Assembly (NCBI RefSeq): GCF_012273895.1
Contig: NC_052110.1
Location: 2,852,001-2,916,000 of the forward strand
DNA: 64,000 bases
Source: Zerene cesonia
Taxonomy: Eukaryota; Arthropoda; Insecta; Lepidoptera; Pieridae
Reading direction: 5' to 3'
Part shown: positions 24,835 through 36,404 of the stretch, piece by piece
Layout: each line of letters opens with the position of its first letter
How positions within the stretch are numbered: position 1 is the stretch's first letter
Translations under genes and position numbers: made by a program
The notes under the pieces: model-generated
What the model was told of the DNA's origin: nothing
Seen by the model: only the letters and a program-made list of their open reading frames with translations
The model's database searches: none

Positions 24835-27363
24835 TAAGTAGGACTTTTGATACATAAGTCATATATGTCAATTATTAGAATTTTTGAACTCTAAGTTGAT
24901 TTAAATAAAACATCTGTATATCTCGTTAATCTTTCATCTAATGAAATAAGCCTATACCCTCATGCATAAACAACTTCACCATTATGAGTTACCACAGCGA
25001 AGGAAATCTTCACTCATAAACAGCAGTTCCGCGAGTCAACAACCCTTTTAGCACACTGCATCACCGCAAATGTTATAGGGCACGTCAAGGCACGTTTGCG
25101 TACGGTGACGTCTCGTTAACAAAGGGAAATAATTCTAGTCTCCTGCAATCTCTATAACGTATGTCTGCTTGATTTATTGCGCGTTTGTTCGCGCCTCACG
25201 AGCTGACGATGAATGCCGCTGCGCTATCCGCGATGATTTTAAATACAATACGTAGGAAATCGCGGCGGATTGTTAACGATGTTTGTCATAATCTAATGTG
25301 ATTTATGGACAAAACTTCGGCTCGATGTGAACAAACAACAATGATGTATTGATGTTCCTTTCAATGGCTCATTAGTGATAAATTCATTTTGAGCTAGGAA
25401 TCGTGTGTCACTAATGTGTCCTTTTACATTTGAATCGAAAATCTTTGAGAATACAACATACATATATCACACACACTTTCTGTTGAAACGATGATTTGAG
25501 ATGATGATTGATATTTAAAGATATTACGAACGATAGGAAATTACAATCTCGCTGCAATATTACAAATATTGAAATGTAATAACTCCGGCCGTCGATTTAA
25601 ATATTCGCAGTAAAAAACAGGCAGTTATAGACACATATCGATTACACGATATGCGCAATCCATGTATGCAACCATATCGAAACGAACCCAGATGCTTAGC
25701 CATTAAGGCATTAGAGAAATTATACGGTCTAGATAATAAATGTATACGTCATACAAATTGAATATCGGAGGTTAATACCGGCTAAGAAAGGTAGAAAGTA
25801 GAAACTGACAAATCATATTAGTCGATCATGTCGGGATATTTCCCTAATGCGATGTAATTTGTCCAACGTACGGCATAAGCCAGGGGTATTGGATTTACTT
25901 GTACATGTTTGCCAAGTTGTGGGGAGCAAGGAGGTGTTATTGCTTCCGCTGTCTATGCAAATGATAATTAAAATTGAAATGACGTTAGATTATTTATCTA
26001 TTAATAATTTGCAAGTATACAATACAAGTATACAAGTATACCAGATACAAGTAACAATACTAGTATTACAAAGAAAAGCATACCTTTGTATGAGAATAAA
26101 AATAGAAATGATTATTTTTTTTTATTTTACTTAAATTACACATTATTTTCAAACAAGCTTGGAAAACCGATAAGCGGTACTTGGTTCTCGTTACAACATT
26201 AATTATCATATCGCATATTTCTATTTATCGTATATCACACACAGAGACAACAAAATTCACAGGAGACGTAACCAATTACACGAGCGAAAATGATAATTCA
26301 ATCTTAGAGCAACAACAATGGGTACATGGCATCCGATATATCGTACGATAAACTTGCACACGACGTCGATGCCGAGATGCTAATTAGGAGCATCTCGCTG
26401 GCGGCGGTTATTTGAGATATGTTCATTAGACCTCGTTTACATTGTGCGCTTCGTTAACTATGTAATGATCCTTCGATTCTGCATTAAATTCGCTTCTGTA
26501 GTCTCCTACTGACGAGTTAAATGCTTCAATAATTAAATCAGTTTCAGAAGTATTATTACTCATGTTATACATGCGCATACGCACACATGATACAAATTGA
26601 TACACGTAGTCTTAATTTGAATATTTAAAGCTGCGGTCTTTGTTATTTTAATTTAAAATATATATGAACGATTTTATGTCAAATTTTTTTCGATACCCTA
26701 TCAATCGTAGTTGAGAAGAAACCCGCCTTCTGTACAGTTCGTACAGGAGACGGGCATTCAATTGTTATTCTTTCAATTGTATTAATAGAGTGTCATTATT
26801 TTTCTAAGATAAAATAAGCATAATTGATAAAAAAAAGTTAAACAAGTAGGTATGAATTTCTAATTGCTTTAGTATTTTTGTCCGTGAGTTCGTTGATCGA
26901 TTGATCTTAAAAATTAACTAATTTTCAGTTGTAACCTAGTATAAAATAAATAGAAGGACTAATGTAAACGCGCCTTACGAGTAAACATTAAAGACAATGT
27001 AGTCACTCACATGCAGTAAAAGTTTCTAAAGGGCATTGTTTTTAGCTTATGCCTCGTCTGTAATTAACAATTTCTCTTTAAGATATTTATCAATTTCTTA
27101 TTCAAAATGAGTTTTCACTTAACCACTTAATCTCTGTATTCATTTGTTATAATTATAATCTCGTACTATTTAACACACTCATTCTCTTTCATCAGATTTT
27201 GTGAGTTTGTAAACATATAAAATACAATATAACCAAATTAGTGTTTCCACCAATAAATATATAATCTTATTCAAAGATCACGATATTAAATCGCGATATC
27301 ATAAAGATCAAGAAGATAACATCGCATTTAGACTGCTGTATTTTACCGTCCTTATACGTGTAT

Positions 27364-27366
<3 letters not shown>
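24835..27366. other. Non-coding stretch with small hairpins, no gene seen
   Basis: Contains a GC-richer patch at about 25030-25270, a 9-bp perfect hairpin at 26373-26397 (CGAGATGCT/AGCATCTCG, 7-base loop) and a 14-position hairpin at 26722-26754 with two wobble-compatible differences. The ORF at 25847-26134 has no recognised domain. No exon of the 30-38 kb gene was found. Confidence 0.45.

Positions 27367-27461
<95 letters not shown>
27367..27461. repeat. (AT)47 microsatellite
   Basis: About 95 bases of pure alternating AT. It produces spurious Ile-Tyr repeat ORFs in translation. Length is likely to vary between individuals and to be uncertain in the assembly. Confidence 0.95.
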
Positions 27462-27462
<1 letters not shown>

Positions 27463-27549
27463 TGTATACTGTATATAGAATCTTCATATAATACTGAAAT
27501 ATCTTATACTTTGCATATGAATTAAAGCGGAAGCCGGCAAACATTGCTA

Positions 27550-27709
27550 TCCTACTAATTAATTAATTAATATTATAAATGCGAAAGTTTGTGTATGTTA
27601 CTCTTTGACGAAGATAGCTGGACAACTGGAATAACACATAGGCAAATTTTTATCCCGATATTCCTACGGGATACAGACTTACGCGCGTGAAACCGCGGAG
27701 CGCAGCTAG
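27550..27709 (+). mobile_element. Internally deleted non-autonomous Helitron (Lep1-like)
   Basis: It opens TCCTACTAATTAATTAATTA then ATATTATAAATGCG, and ends in CGCGCGTGAAACCGCGGAGC, GCAG and CTAG before T. Compared with the 200-bp copies it has lost the segment between the CTCTTT block and the GAAGATAGCTGGAC block, leaving 160 bp. An extra AATT repeat sits near the 5' end. Confidence 0.8.
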
Positions 27710-29386
27710 TAATTAATACTATTCTCATTAATAAACGTGCATGATTGTTTGTTTGACCTTCTTTCACGTCGTCATGGAGCGGTATTTTTTTAATATTACA
27801 TAGAAGACTAGACAGTGGCTACTTCATATCGAGATCAATTATGATGCGTATTTGAATCACTCCCAAATTAATTCCGATATTTGTATATTAAAAGGCCGGC
27901 ATTAATAATGTGATATATATGACAACTGTTGGTTTTCTTTGAATAAGCGAGGGAAGCCGCTGGCATAATCGTGAATCATAATTCTTCATAGGCGCAGACA
28001 CGGTATACATGGTGTTACAATATAAATAATACGGTATGTTTTTCTCATGTGTCGCCACGATATAAGGAGACCAGCGATAATTATATCAATCGAGTTACAA
28101 ACATCACATCTGCACTACAGTACCTACAGCTTTACTATTACGGCTGTTTAACGTAACCAGCATTAAACATTACCGTTTAATTTAACATTACAACGAACCA
28201 TAACTTCACAACGGTCACCATTAAGATGCAATACAAGATACGGGCAACGATGTAATGAGCATGCAAACGTGGTCCCAGCGAACCGTCGGCTAATCGGCCG
28301 ATATCAATATTATCGCTTGTGCGGAAAGAAAGTTGTATTGTTGCAATAAGCACAGCTTTCAGGTGTGTATGTAAAACGGAACGTGCGACACACGTCACGA
28401 AGCGACCGCGTTGGGTAACCCGGCCTCATTACCGCAACACCAGGAACGAATGTGTCTCGATATTATAATACGTACATTCATACGTAGCATCATAATGTTA
28501 TCTAGGTAATTGTAACAATTTCGCTATCTCGAATATGTTTAAGCAAAAGTATGTTGCCTCCTTGTCTGATGCGTGACTCAGTTATTAAGATGGACGATAC
28601 TACATATCAGTAACTAAAATAGCAATCTTTTTAAATACGAAGTTAGCGTTTTTATTAAATATTTTACATTTTTCATTTATACTTACAGATATGTTTAATG
28701 TTATTATTAAAACCTAAACTTAATAGTTACAGATGCGAGCTAGTTTATTACTTTATCTATTTTAAAGCTGGTGCCTCCCGTCCTAGTAATATTCGCCTAG
28801 TTCTAATAATTTAAAGGCAATTAAGTTTTTAGTTAAAATAATCATTTAACTATTCATTCACCACAAGATCGTATAGAATTGATTGGTTGCCATATTTTAC
28901 AGTACATAAAAATAATTGCTTATGTATTCTCTCAAGTTCTGAAACGTTTTTCTGATCTATGTGCCATTCAGCTTGCATAAGAAGTTAGTTCCTAGTATAT
29001 AGAATATGTATAGATTATACCACTCAGGGATCACGTACATATACAACGGTGAAAGAATTATTCAATTCGGTCAAGTAGTTCCTGACCTTAACGCGTTCAA
29101 ATGAACAATCAAACTAGTCAGTTTTATATTATTAGCACAGCACATTTTATGTTAAAAGCATGAAAAAAAGTTCCATAACACGAACATGCATCGCATCACA
29201 AAGGGTACATATATACTCTTACCTATGCCGTACATAAAAAGTTAAAGCAAACATACGAATAAAACAATGACATCATAGTCACGTATTGAATGAGCTGGTA
29301 AAACTTAAAGCCATTGACGTTGGTTGTAGTCATTTTATATTATTCAGCAATTCTCAATAGGTGATTGAGAATGAGCTTATTCAATA
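27710..29386. other. Non-coding stretch, no gene seen
   Basis: AT-rich, with a GC-richer patch at 28220-28450 where the minus-strand frame 28177-28398 is open but shows no domain. No further exon of the neighbouring gene could be linked here. Confidence 0.45.
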
Positions 29387-29601
29387 TGAGAAATTTTTAA
29401 AGAATAGAATTTTTTATCACGAGGCGAAATTGAACCCGCGTCATTTTGCCAAATCAACGCAACGCCTTGCCTCTTGGCTGGTGACACTAAGCAATCGAAT
29501 TTCTTCTATTCTTTCGGTTTAATGTGCCTAAGGGACACCTCACGCCATCTATTGAGATAATTAAGAAGCATCTCAACCAATACGAAACATTATTGCAATG
29601 A
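29387..29601 (+). mobile_element. Eroded half copy of the tRNA-like foldback element
   Basis: From TGAGAAATTTTTAAAGAATAG to AATGTGCC (29528) it aligns to the left arm at 2341-2492. It then continues through the spacer (CACGCCATCTATTGAGATAA, CCAATACGAAACATTATTGC) and stops before any right arm. The tRNA-like part is badly decayed: box B is no longer GGTTCGAATCC. About 40 bases further on, TTAATTTTTT..AGCATTCAAATGCT resembles the 2303-2340 segment of the first copy, suggesting a shared terminal module. Confidence 0.65.
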
Positions 29602-30237
29602 CAACAATATTGTATAGACGGATCGCGGCCTATGTTAAATTTAATTTTTTCATCAGCATTCAAATGCTTAAAAATTTCATGCTAGTAAGGGTATGCTTCT
29701 TCTAGATGTTGATAAGAGTTAATAAGTTGATAAGAGTACAATATTTTTTTTTAGTCGTGATGTTATTTGGGGAAAATTATTCAGCTCTTCTGCCTTGTAG
29801 CGGAAGACTAATGTAAAACAATAAAACAATAATCCGTTAAATAAAAAAAAACTATCGATTTTTAAAACAATCTTTTAAAACAGTCTTCATCTTCCTAGCA
29901 TTCAATGATATTCTGTCGATTTAACGTATTAGAAGCATATTCAAAGCCTTTCATTTCTTAGTATAAACAAAATAATATAACATAAAATATGTTCTGGAAC
30001 TTCTCCTGAAGAATCATTTTCTTTTTTCTAACAATTATTGTTGTATTGTTACCCAACAACCACTCGTTGCAATCCTGATGTCGTTGAAATATCCCTAGCT
30101 CTTGTATCAAATGTTATTTTTTAATATTTTATTTAATTTGACTTATCTGATATTTTGGTAGATGCCTCAAATAACATTGTGCGTAATATTATGTCCATAC
30201 CTCATGTTTTCGAACGTTCCACGTCATCGAAATATAT
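29602..30237. other. Non-coding stretch, no gene seen
   Basis: AT-rich sequence, probably intron 3' of the exon at 30506-30636. No ORF supported. Confidence 0.45.
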
Positions 30238-30413
30238 CTTATACTATGTAAATTCCCGTGTGACAATTTTAGTTACCAAGCTCGGCTAAACGGCTGGACC
30301 GATTCTTATGAAATTTTGTGTGCATATTGGGTATATCTGAGAATCGGCCAACATCTATTTTTTATACCCCTAAATAATAAGAGTAAGGCAGAAGAGCGTT
30401 TGCCGGGTCACTA
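30238..30413 (+). mobile_element. Non-autonomous Helitron-like element (GCCGGGTCA end)
   Basis: Contains GGCTAAACGGCTGGACCGAT, TCTGAGAATCGGCCAACATC and the 3' block GAGCGTTTGCCGGGTCACTA. The fragment at 36345-36393 shows the same 3' block ending GTTGCCGGGTCAACTAG. The 5' half is shared with the chimeric copy at 17848-18032. It lies about 90 bases downstream of the exon at 30506 in the sense of the gene. Confidence 0.6.
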
Positions 30414-30505
30414 TACATATTCCCAATAATAATAACAAACTCCCACGCACACGCACGCAACGTCCTCGAAGCTTCCCCGTGACACACAAGCACACGCACA
30501 CTAAC

Positions 30506-30636
30506 CTGATGTTCTCGAAGCTTCCGCAGCAGCTCGTGGTAGGGCGCGGCGCGCGCGGCCGCCAGCGACGGCGGCGGCAGCCGGCCCTCCATCACGTGCA
30601 GCCAGCGCCGCAGGCAGCGCAGCTCGTGGGCCGGGT
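30506..30636 (-). CDS. Spectrin-repeat protein, coding exon 7 (last one found)
   Basis: The acceptor CTATGACAG precedes the exon and a GTTAGT donor follows it. The exon completes the split Asp codon from the previous exon (residue 224) and adds residues 225-267. It opens DPAHELRCLRRWLHVMEGRL, a typical spectrin-repeat helix A with Trp at 235, 101 residues after the matching Trp at 134. It then runs through a Pro/Ala linker into ELLRKLREHQ, the start of helix B. The exon is very GC-rich, unlike the surrounding intron, and ends on a codon boundary. The protein must continue in exons below 30506, which I did not find. Frame and splice calls are strong; the family name beyond spectrin repeat is not settled. 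Confidence 0.85.
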
Positions 30637-31445
30637 CTGTCATAGCATTGTGATATTAATCGTACGGTGTTAAGATGCGTTTTATCTTGATATGTGTCCA
30701 ACATTTATAATACATACAATTTAATAATTTAATTGTTGTATTATAGTCTGCCTATGACCACGCCGGTTTTAACCGTTGGTAACGTCAGGATAAATAATAT
30801 AAATAAATCGAATTTAGTTATTCCTTAATGTATATTGAATTAGATGGTATATTCGTCTTATTATTATTATTACTTTTTTGTAAGTAGGTCACTTCATAAA
30901 CATGTCACATATTAAATTATATTTAATTTTAAATGACATTTATATCGACCCTAGTCTTAGCATTCAAAGAATCATTCAATGATCGAATGGACCTTCATAA
31001 TAATTATTATATTTAATAAAAAAATATTTTACTGTAAGGCATGCAAAGCTAAGAAACATGCGCCCTACCCGATGTTTGCTACCGCCTGCCAACTACAAGC
31101 ACTCGAATTCCATAAATTCCCGAGCGCCAAACTAGATGGCGCTTCCAACAAATTTTCATGTGGCAAGTTTCAAGGTTTGCTAACGCTACCTCTACTTAAC
31201 ACAAGATGGCAGCAATAGCACCATAAAACACTAAATAGAAAATTTTGTGAAAATTGGGTACTTATTAGCACTAAACATAATTCCCAACTCCCCTCTATCT
31301 ACATCTTAGACTATTATATCATAGCATTTTAAATGGAAAAATTATGACGCAAAGATTTCAACCACCGTTTGATGTACTTGATTTTTTTTTTCAGGAAATA
31401 AAAAAGGAGTTTAAAGATCGGTAAAAATATTTTCTATTAGCTTAC

Positions 31446-31548
31446 CAACAGTGTCGGAGCAGTCTCCATCGCGTTGCTGCTGCTCTGGGCTAAGTAGCAA
31501 GCGGAGACTCTCCCACTTCACGTTCAGATGTTCCACACGCCATGACAC
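31446..31548 (-). CDS. Spectrin-repeat protein, coding exon 6
   Basis: Acceptor CTACCCAG and donor GTAAGC bracket 103 bases that code for residues 190-223 plus the first base of residue 224. The text VSWRVEHLNVKWESLRLLL is a clear helix C of a spectrin repeat: the hydrophobic spacing and the Trp at 201 followed by ESL are characteristic. A short linker with three Gln and several acidic residues follows. The exon starts in phase 0 and ends in phase 1, which matches the next exon exactly. The intron upstream contains a 472-bp Helitron ending about 100 bases before this exon. Confidence 0.87.
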
Positions 31549-31648
31549 CTGGGTAGACGAATTTTTAATAGACAATTATATGTATGGAGGTTTTTATTAA
31601 TAAGGCTCCCTTATATCATGATTCAAACAAATGGCGTATCATATAAAA

Positions 31649-32120
31649 CTAGCTGTGACCCGCGGTTGAAACCGCGTAAGGCCGCATCCCGTAGGAATAT
31701 CGGTCTAAGAAGTGCCTATGTGTAATTTAAATGTCCAGCTATCTACGAAGCAAATTTCATTGCAATCGGTTCAGTAGTTTTTGCGTGAAAGAGTAACAGA
31801 CGCACACATACATATGTATCCATCCTTACAAACTTTCGCATTTATAGTATTATTATTCGCCAATAGATTTCAGGAAGAGTCATAATAAATTGGGACTACT
31901 CAAACGCCTCCTATTTGTTAAAAAAGTAAGTTTAAGTCGATAAAACACGAATAAAACACGAATATGACATTTTCTAAAAAAAATTCCTAGCTAGATCGAT
32001 TTATCGCCCCCGAAACCCCCTATATACTAAATTTCATGAAAATCGTTGGAGCCGATTCCGAGATTCCAATTATATATATAGATATATATATACAAGAATT
32101 GCTCGTTTAAAGATATAAGA
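31649..32120 (-). mobile_element. Intact longer Helitron, inverted partner of 36947-37409
   Basis: On the minus strand it starts TCTTATATCTTTAAACGAGC and ends with hairpin CGCGG..CCGCG, GGTCACAG and CTAG, set between host A and T. The 3' 210 bp match the short Lep1-like copies; the 5' 250 bp are specific to this subfamily (blocks GTTTCGGGGGCGATAAATCG and GGAGGCGTTTGAGTAGTCCC). It is about 95% identical by eye to the copy at 36947-37409 and lies in the intron between exons 5 and 6. Confidence 0.87.
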
Positions 32121-32726
32121 TATAGCTATATTGTGCAACTCAGAGTTGCTAGTAGTTAGGCGCTTCTCTGTGCTTTCGAGGCGCCTTCACTAGAGCGGCT
32201 CGACGGAACAGTGGGTGTTTTAGTCGATAGGAATCGGACATAGGACTCCGAGTATATATGTACGCAAGATTTCCCAACTCTTAAAAAAAATTTTCACAAC
32301 CGGTGGTAAATATTTATCTTCGTATTATGACGATTAAAAGCGGTTCTTAAAGAAGTCTAGGTAAACAAATAAATGAATCATGATCCTACCGTTATTATTA
32401 CCCTAACGACATGAAAACAAGAAGAAATATGTAGAATAGTTAAGATAGAGGATAAGAAGCAAAAATTATAAACACATAGTAGGTATATATTTATAAATCG
32501 TTTGGTGAATTATTAAAAACATTGAAAATAACTCTAAGGTATTAAATAAAACGCCAATAGGAATCCTGTATAACATTTTTTAAGGCAATAGAATGATAAA
32601 AGTCCTATGATGGTGATCGCTGATCTTCAAACCAGCATCTAGTCTTGCCATCTATTTTTTCGCATTTTAAAAGCAAATTTCCCCGTGGAATATACCAAAT
32701 GGAATACACGTAACATAAAACATTAC

Positions 32727-32825
32727 CTCAGCGCCAGCCTCGGGTATCCTGTCGAGGATGGCGGAGGCCTGCTCGACGAATTTCGCTCGACGCGGCTCCA
32801 CTGACACTAGCTCCGACATACGATT
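32727..32825 (-). CDS. Spectrin-repeat protein, coding exon 5
   Basis: Acceptor ATTTTTCAG and donor GTAATG define 99 bases, 33 codons, in phase 0 at both ends. The peptide runs NRMSELVSVEPRRAKFVEQA to SAILDRIPEAGAE (residues 157-189). It has the length, charge pattern and hydrophobic heptads of spectrin helix B, joining helix A of exon 4 to helix C of exon 6. Its GC content is well above that of the intron. Because the exon is symmetrical it could be skipped without a frameshift, although that would delete a structural helix. No sign of decay. Confidence 0.87.
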
Positions 32826-32873
32826 CTGAAAAATTATGTTCATTTATTATTATAATATTACTACTAGCTTCAC

Positions 32874-33255
32874 GCCCCAGCTCCTTCCTGATAGTCATTT
32901 TAATAATATAACCTATCCTATCCTTTTATGTTGGATCAAGCTGCACATCCTATCCTTCTATCCTACTAATATTATAAACGTGAAAGTTTGTGAGGATGGA
33001 TGTATGTGTATGTGTATGTTTGTTACCCTTTCACGCATAAACAACTGAACCAATTGCAATGAATTCACGGAGATAGCTGGACAACTGGAATAACACTTTT
33101 TATCTTGATATTCCTACGGAATATAGACTTAGGCGGGTGAAACCGCGGGGCGTAGCTAGTAGTGAGTAAATTTGATTAAAATCGGTTGAGTAGTTTAGGA
33201 GTCCATCGCGGACAAACAATGTGACACGAAATTGATATCTTTTAATATAAAATAT
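32874..33255 (-). mobile_element. Old element split by a Helitron insertion
   Basis: Left part: CTAG at 32874 followed by CTTCACGCCCCAGCTCC. Right part: GAGTAAATTTGATTAAAATC, GGTTGAGTAGTTTAGGAGTC and GGACAAACAATGTGACACG. These are blocks of one familiar dispersed element (probably another Helitron family), separated by the 199-bp Lep1-like copy. The 5' end is approximate. Confidence 0.5.
32961..33159 (+). mobile_element. Non-autonomous Helitron (Lep1-like) nested in an older element
   Basis: TCCTACTAATATTATAAACG after an A, ending GGCGGGTGAAACCGCGGGGC, GTAG and CTAG before T. Length 199 bp, no ORF. It contains a short (TATG)n expansion near 33002. It sits in the intron between exons 4 and 5 of the spectrin-repeat gene. 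Confidence 0.85.
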
Positions 33256-34007
33256 GTATGGATAAATGATTTAAAGACTGTCCCTTATATTGTTTGGAAT
33301 AACTTATGATTCGTGGACATCATATGCAGATTTTATTGAGCATATCAGCGCAGAAACTTGTTCAATATTAAAATACCTTTTGACCTCAAAAGTGCAAATC
33401 AATCTCAACTTTCTACTTCATACATATAGGGTGAAGTATCAAACGATACAATACTTGAATGTAACCAAAATGTTCTCATGACCTCGTATGTACATGTGTT
33501 GGGTCACTATAACGAAAAAATACAAAACGAAACATTTTCAACTAACTTTCACACAAGTCAGGTTGCTGATGTATTGATGAAAAGAAATTTTATATTTGCG
33601 TAGATGTAGTCAAGATGGATTTATGACGTTAATGTTTGGAGGGAACTAAATAAGATCTTCGATACATGTTTAGTTGTGGTTGTATTGCGTTGTATTCAAA
33701 GCTTATTGAATTTGTATTCAAAGCAATTGACAAGATCGAGTAGCGTATACCTAACACACCGCGTAAAAGGATCAACTCTTATGTGTAAGGATTCTTTCTC
33801 TGCGAATGACAACTAACAACAAAACAAAATTTATTTCAATAGCCGTTTTCCCAAACTAAAATTTAATACAGTAACTAAGTTAACCAATAAACTGTTCACT
33901 AATATCATGACACATAACATTGAATGCCAAGAATGACTATCAATGCGCAGCCAGCCCGAAAAAGAGTCAGAAAAGCTTGCTTATCCACTAATAGCATTCT
34001 AACTCAC

Positions 34008-34208
34008 CGTTCTCAACTTCCTGCTGGACAAGTTTTCCGGACTCGAGTATATCTCCTCCTGCACGTGTGTGAGCCACTGGCACAGCTCCGTGAACTCCGA
34101 TATGAGCTGGCTGAGCGACCACTGCCGGTTGAAGCCGGACGTCGGGTTCAGCAGCCGCGGCCCGTGCAATACTGACGCGTTGTTCGACAACAACTCGCCG
34201 TTTGCTTC
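34008..34208 (-). CDS. Spectrin-repeat protein, coding exon 4
   Basis: The exon runs from acceptor CATTCCAG to donor GTGAGT, 201 bases and 67 codons, phase 0 at both ends (residues 90-156). After a head beginning EANGELLSNNASVLHG and an NPTSGFNRQW segment (Trp 119), SLSQLISEFTELCQWLTHVQ forms helix A of the first spectrin-type repeat, with the conserved Trp at 134. The repeat is completed by exons 5 and 6. Other open frames on both strands over this exon are shadows. The family role is usually as a spacer or scaffold rod; the partner proteins cannot be told from this part. Confidence 0.88.
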
Positions 34209-34567
34209 CTGGAATGGTAAATGAGATTTGTATGAGTTGGCCATAATTATAATTAATGAGAAAATAATAAGAACACCTAAAGGTAAGATAGAAGACTTCA
34301 GAATAAAGGGTTAAATTAAGATCATCATTTTGTAGGCATGTATGCTTTATGCACCTAAGGAAGAAAAATGAAAAAATAATTCCCCGTGTTACATGCAAAG
34401 AACAGCTTCTATTTTATTCATGTTACTAACATAGTTAATCGGCAGTCAAAAACTTTCAATCCACTAGCATCAAACATAACTCCCATCGGTTTACTGAACC
34501 AAAAGTTGCGGTAAAACTTCATCCCTCTTCTGCATTCACAACTACAAATTATCTATCTCTCTCTCAC

Positions 34568-34706
34568 CTTGCACGTATCGATGATCTGGTTGTCCATGAT
34601 ATACTCGTAGTGGTGCTGCAGCAGCGGCCAGAGGTCGTCGGCGACGCTGCCGCCGCTCGCCGCCGAGCCCCAGCTGCGCCGCCACGCTTCGCGGCATGGC
34701 TCCTTC
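34568..34706 (-). CDS. Spectrin-repeat protein, coding exon 3
   Basis: Acceptor AATCTCCAG and donor GTGAGAG enclose 139 bases. The first G completes Arg 43 from exon 2, and residues 44-89 follow. The peptide has a basic start (KEPCREAWRRSW), a short Gly/Ser/Ala linker, then DDLWPLLQHHYEYIMDNQII and DTCK. With its repeated aromatic residues this last part looks like a conserved helical segment before the first repeat. GC content is very high against an AT-rich intron. The LWPLLQ..Y.YIMDN segment is the best handle for naming the gene by database search. Confidence 0.86.
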
Positions 34707-35578
34707 CTGGAGATTTGTAGATGGAAATAAGTATATAAAAAGTATAGCGAATTAATTTATGTTTTTTTTTATTGTCGTTAGACAGGAGACTGGCCAGATC
34801 GAAGGTGGATATCGGCTTATACATGCAATCGTTGCATTGACTAACATAAGCACTTATTTTAACTACAAAATATACGTCTTAAAACTAAATATACCGACGG
34901 CTAAATATATTATGGTTTTATACTTTTTTGAAAATCACTTCATGAATAAGCAATATAAGAACAATTTAATATACATGGATACATAATAATAAATTTGTAT
35001 ATAGCGCGACATGTTGCTTTTATTAGTTTAAAATAAGATAGACCAATACAAACGAAGTCTACCAAGAACAATTTAAACGGTCAATAGAAAAAGTTATTAT
35101 TTCTTTATTCATCGGACATCGTGCTTCCTATGACACAAATAAATTGCTATAAAAATAATGGGTTTGTATTCTCTAAGAATTTCAAAAAGTTATTTATTCC
35201 TCGCACAGGAAACAGACACGTAGTCTATAGATGATTTTCAAATTTGTTATTAAAATGTTTCGATCACAAATGACACCAGCCTTGAATAATGAGAAGTTAA
35301 GACAATGGGTTTCGTGATACTTTATCGCAATCACTCTTCGGTACACAAACATCCCGTGGTTGAGTGCTTGCATAACTGTTATCTTTGTCTCTAATCTTAT
35401 GGGATCAAAGAATTAGGATGAAAGATGTCTCTTTTATAATTGCTTACTTAACCTGCTCGCCGCATTCCATCTAAGATATGGAATATATTTATAACGTCTA
35501 TCGTAAACAACAATCAATCTTTAAAATATGTATTACAGTAAGATTAGTGTCATATCCTACTTCCTTCCTACTAGTCGT

Positions 35579-35798
35579 ACCTACTAATAATAGAAATGCG
35601 AAAGTTTGTGAGGATGGATGTATGTGTATGTATGTTTGTTACTCTTTCACGCTAAAAGTACTGAACCGATTGCAATTAAATTAGTACGTAGATAGCTGGA
35701 CAACTGGTATAACACATAGGCAAATTATCCCGTCATTTTTATCCCGGTATTCCTACGAGATACAGACTTATGCGGGTGAAACCGCGGGACGCAGCTAG
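35579..35798 (+). mobile_element. Non-autonomous Helitron (Lep1-like)
   Basis: The 5' end is slightly decayed (ACCTACTAATAATAGAAATG). The 3' end is TGCGGGTGAAACCGCGGGAC, GCAG and CTAG before T. A small local duplication adds a second ATCCCG.CATTTTTATCCCG block near 35727-35746. It lies in the intron between exons 2 and 3. Confidence 0.78.
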
Positions 35799-36344
35799 TA
35801 GAATATATTTAAAAAAACCAAGATCGGTTTTGGCGGAGCACACTAAGTGTTTTCCTAACCATAACCGTCTCATTTCTCTTTATTAAACTTTTATTGAAAG
35901 AAAAGAGAAATACACGTATGTATATGAACAAATACTTTCAACACTTTCTATGGGTTTGTTAAAAATAACTAAATTGTTTATGCTTTAATTATTAAAAAAA
36001 ATTGTAGAGGGGAGTAATTTTTACAATATATTGTGATACAAATCTTATAGAAAACTGTAATATAGATTGTAGACTTTAGTTTCTTGATAATTGTCTACAA
36101 ACCTTGAAAACCTAGATTATTCGTCTGCAAAATATTTTCACGCACATTTGCATACAGAGTAATTAGAGCACAATAGTTAATCAGTTCATAATATAATACA
36201 AAGTCGCTTTCCGCGACTTATTACGTATGCTAAGATCTTTTAAATTACGCGACAGATTTAGATGAGGCCTTTTTAATAGATAAAGTGATTGAAGAGGAAG
36301 ATTTATATGAATAGTAACATTCATTAAATAGTGGAGACATACTG

Positions 36345-36393
36345 TTTATATCCCTTAACTATAAGACAGAACAGCTGTTGCCGGGTCAACTAG
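36345..36393 (+). mobile_element. 3' fragment of a Helitron-like element
   Basis: The block AGACAGAACAGCTGTTGCCG then GGTCAACTAG matches the 3' end of the element at 30238-30413. Its 5' part is absent or unrecognisable. Confidence 0.45.
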
Positions 36394-36404
36394 TAATAAG
36401 CAAG

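Noticed and set aside
23691..24855. Four ORFs of 356-374 codons across the gap on both strands
   Set aside because: They are almost entirely N (X) with Ile-Tyr repeats from the TA run; they carry no coding information.
27308..27544. 78-codon ORF with a long Ile-Tyr repeat
   Set aside because: It is a translation of the (AT)47 microsatellite.
30479..30704. Ala/Arg-rich ORFs on both strands over exon 7
   Set aside because: These are shadow frames of the GC-rich exon at 30506-30636.
33988..34398. 136-codon minus-strand ORF over exon 4
   Set aside because: It is a shifted frame of the real exon at 34008-34208 and runs into the intron. The true frame joins its neighbours in phase.
34564..34824. 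86-codon minus-strand ORF over exon 3
   Set aside because: Wrong frame relative to the splice junctions; the correct frame encodes KEPCREAW... and DDLWPLLQ.
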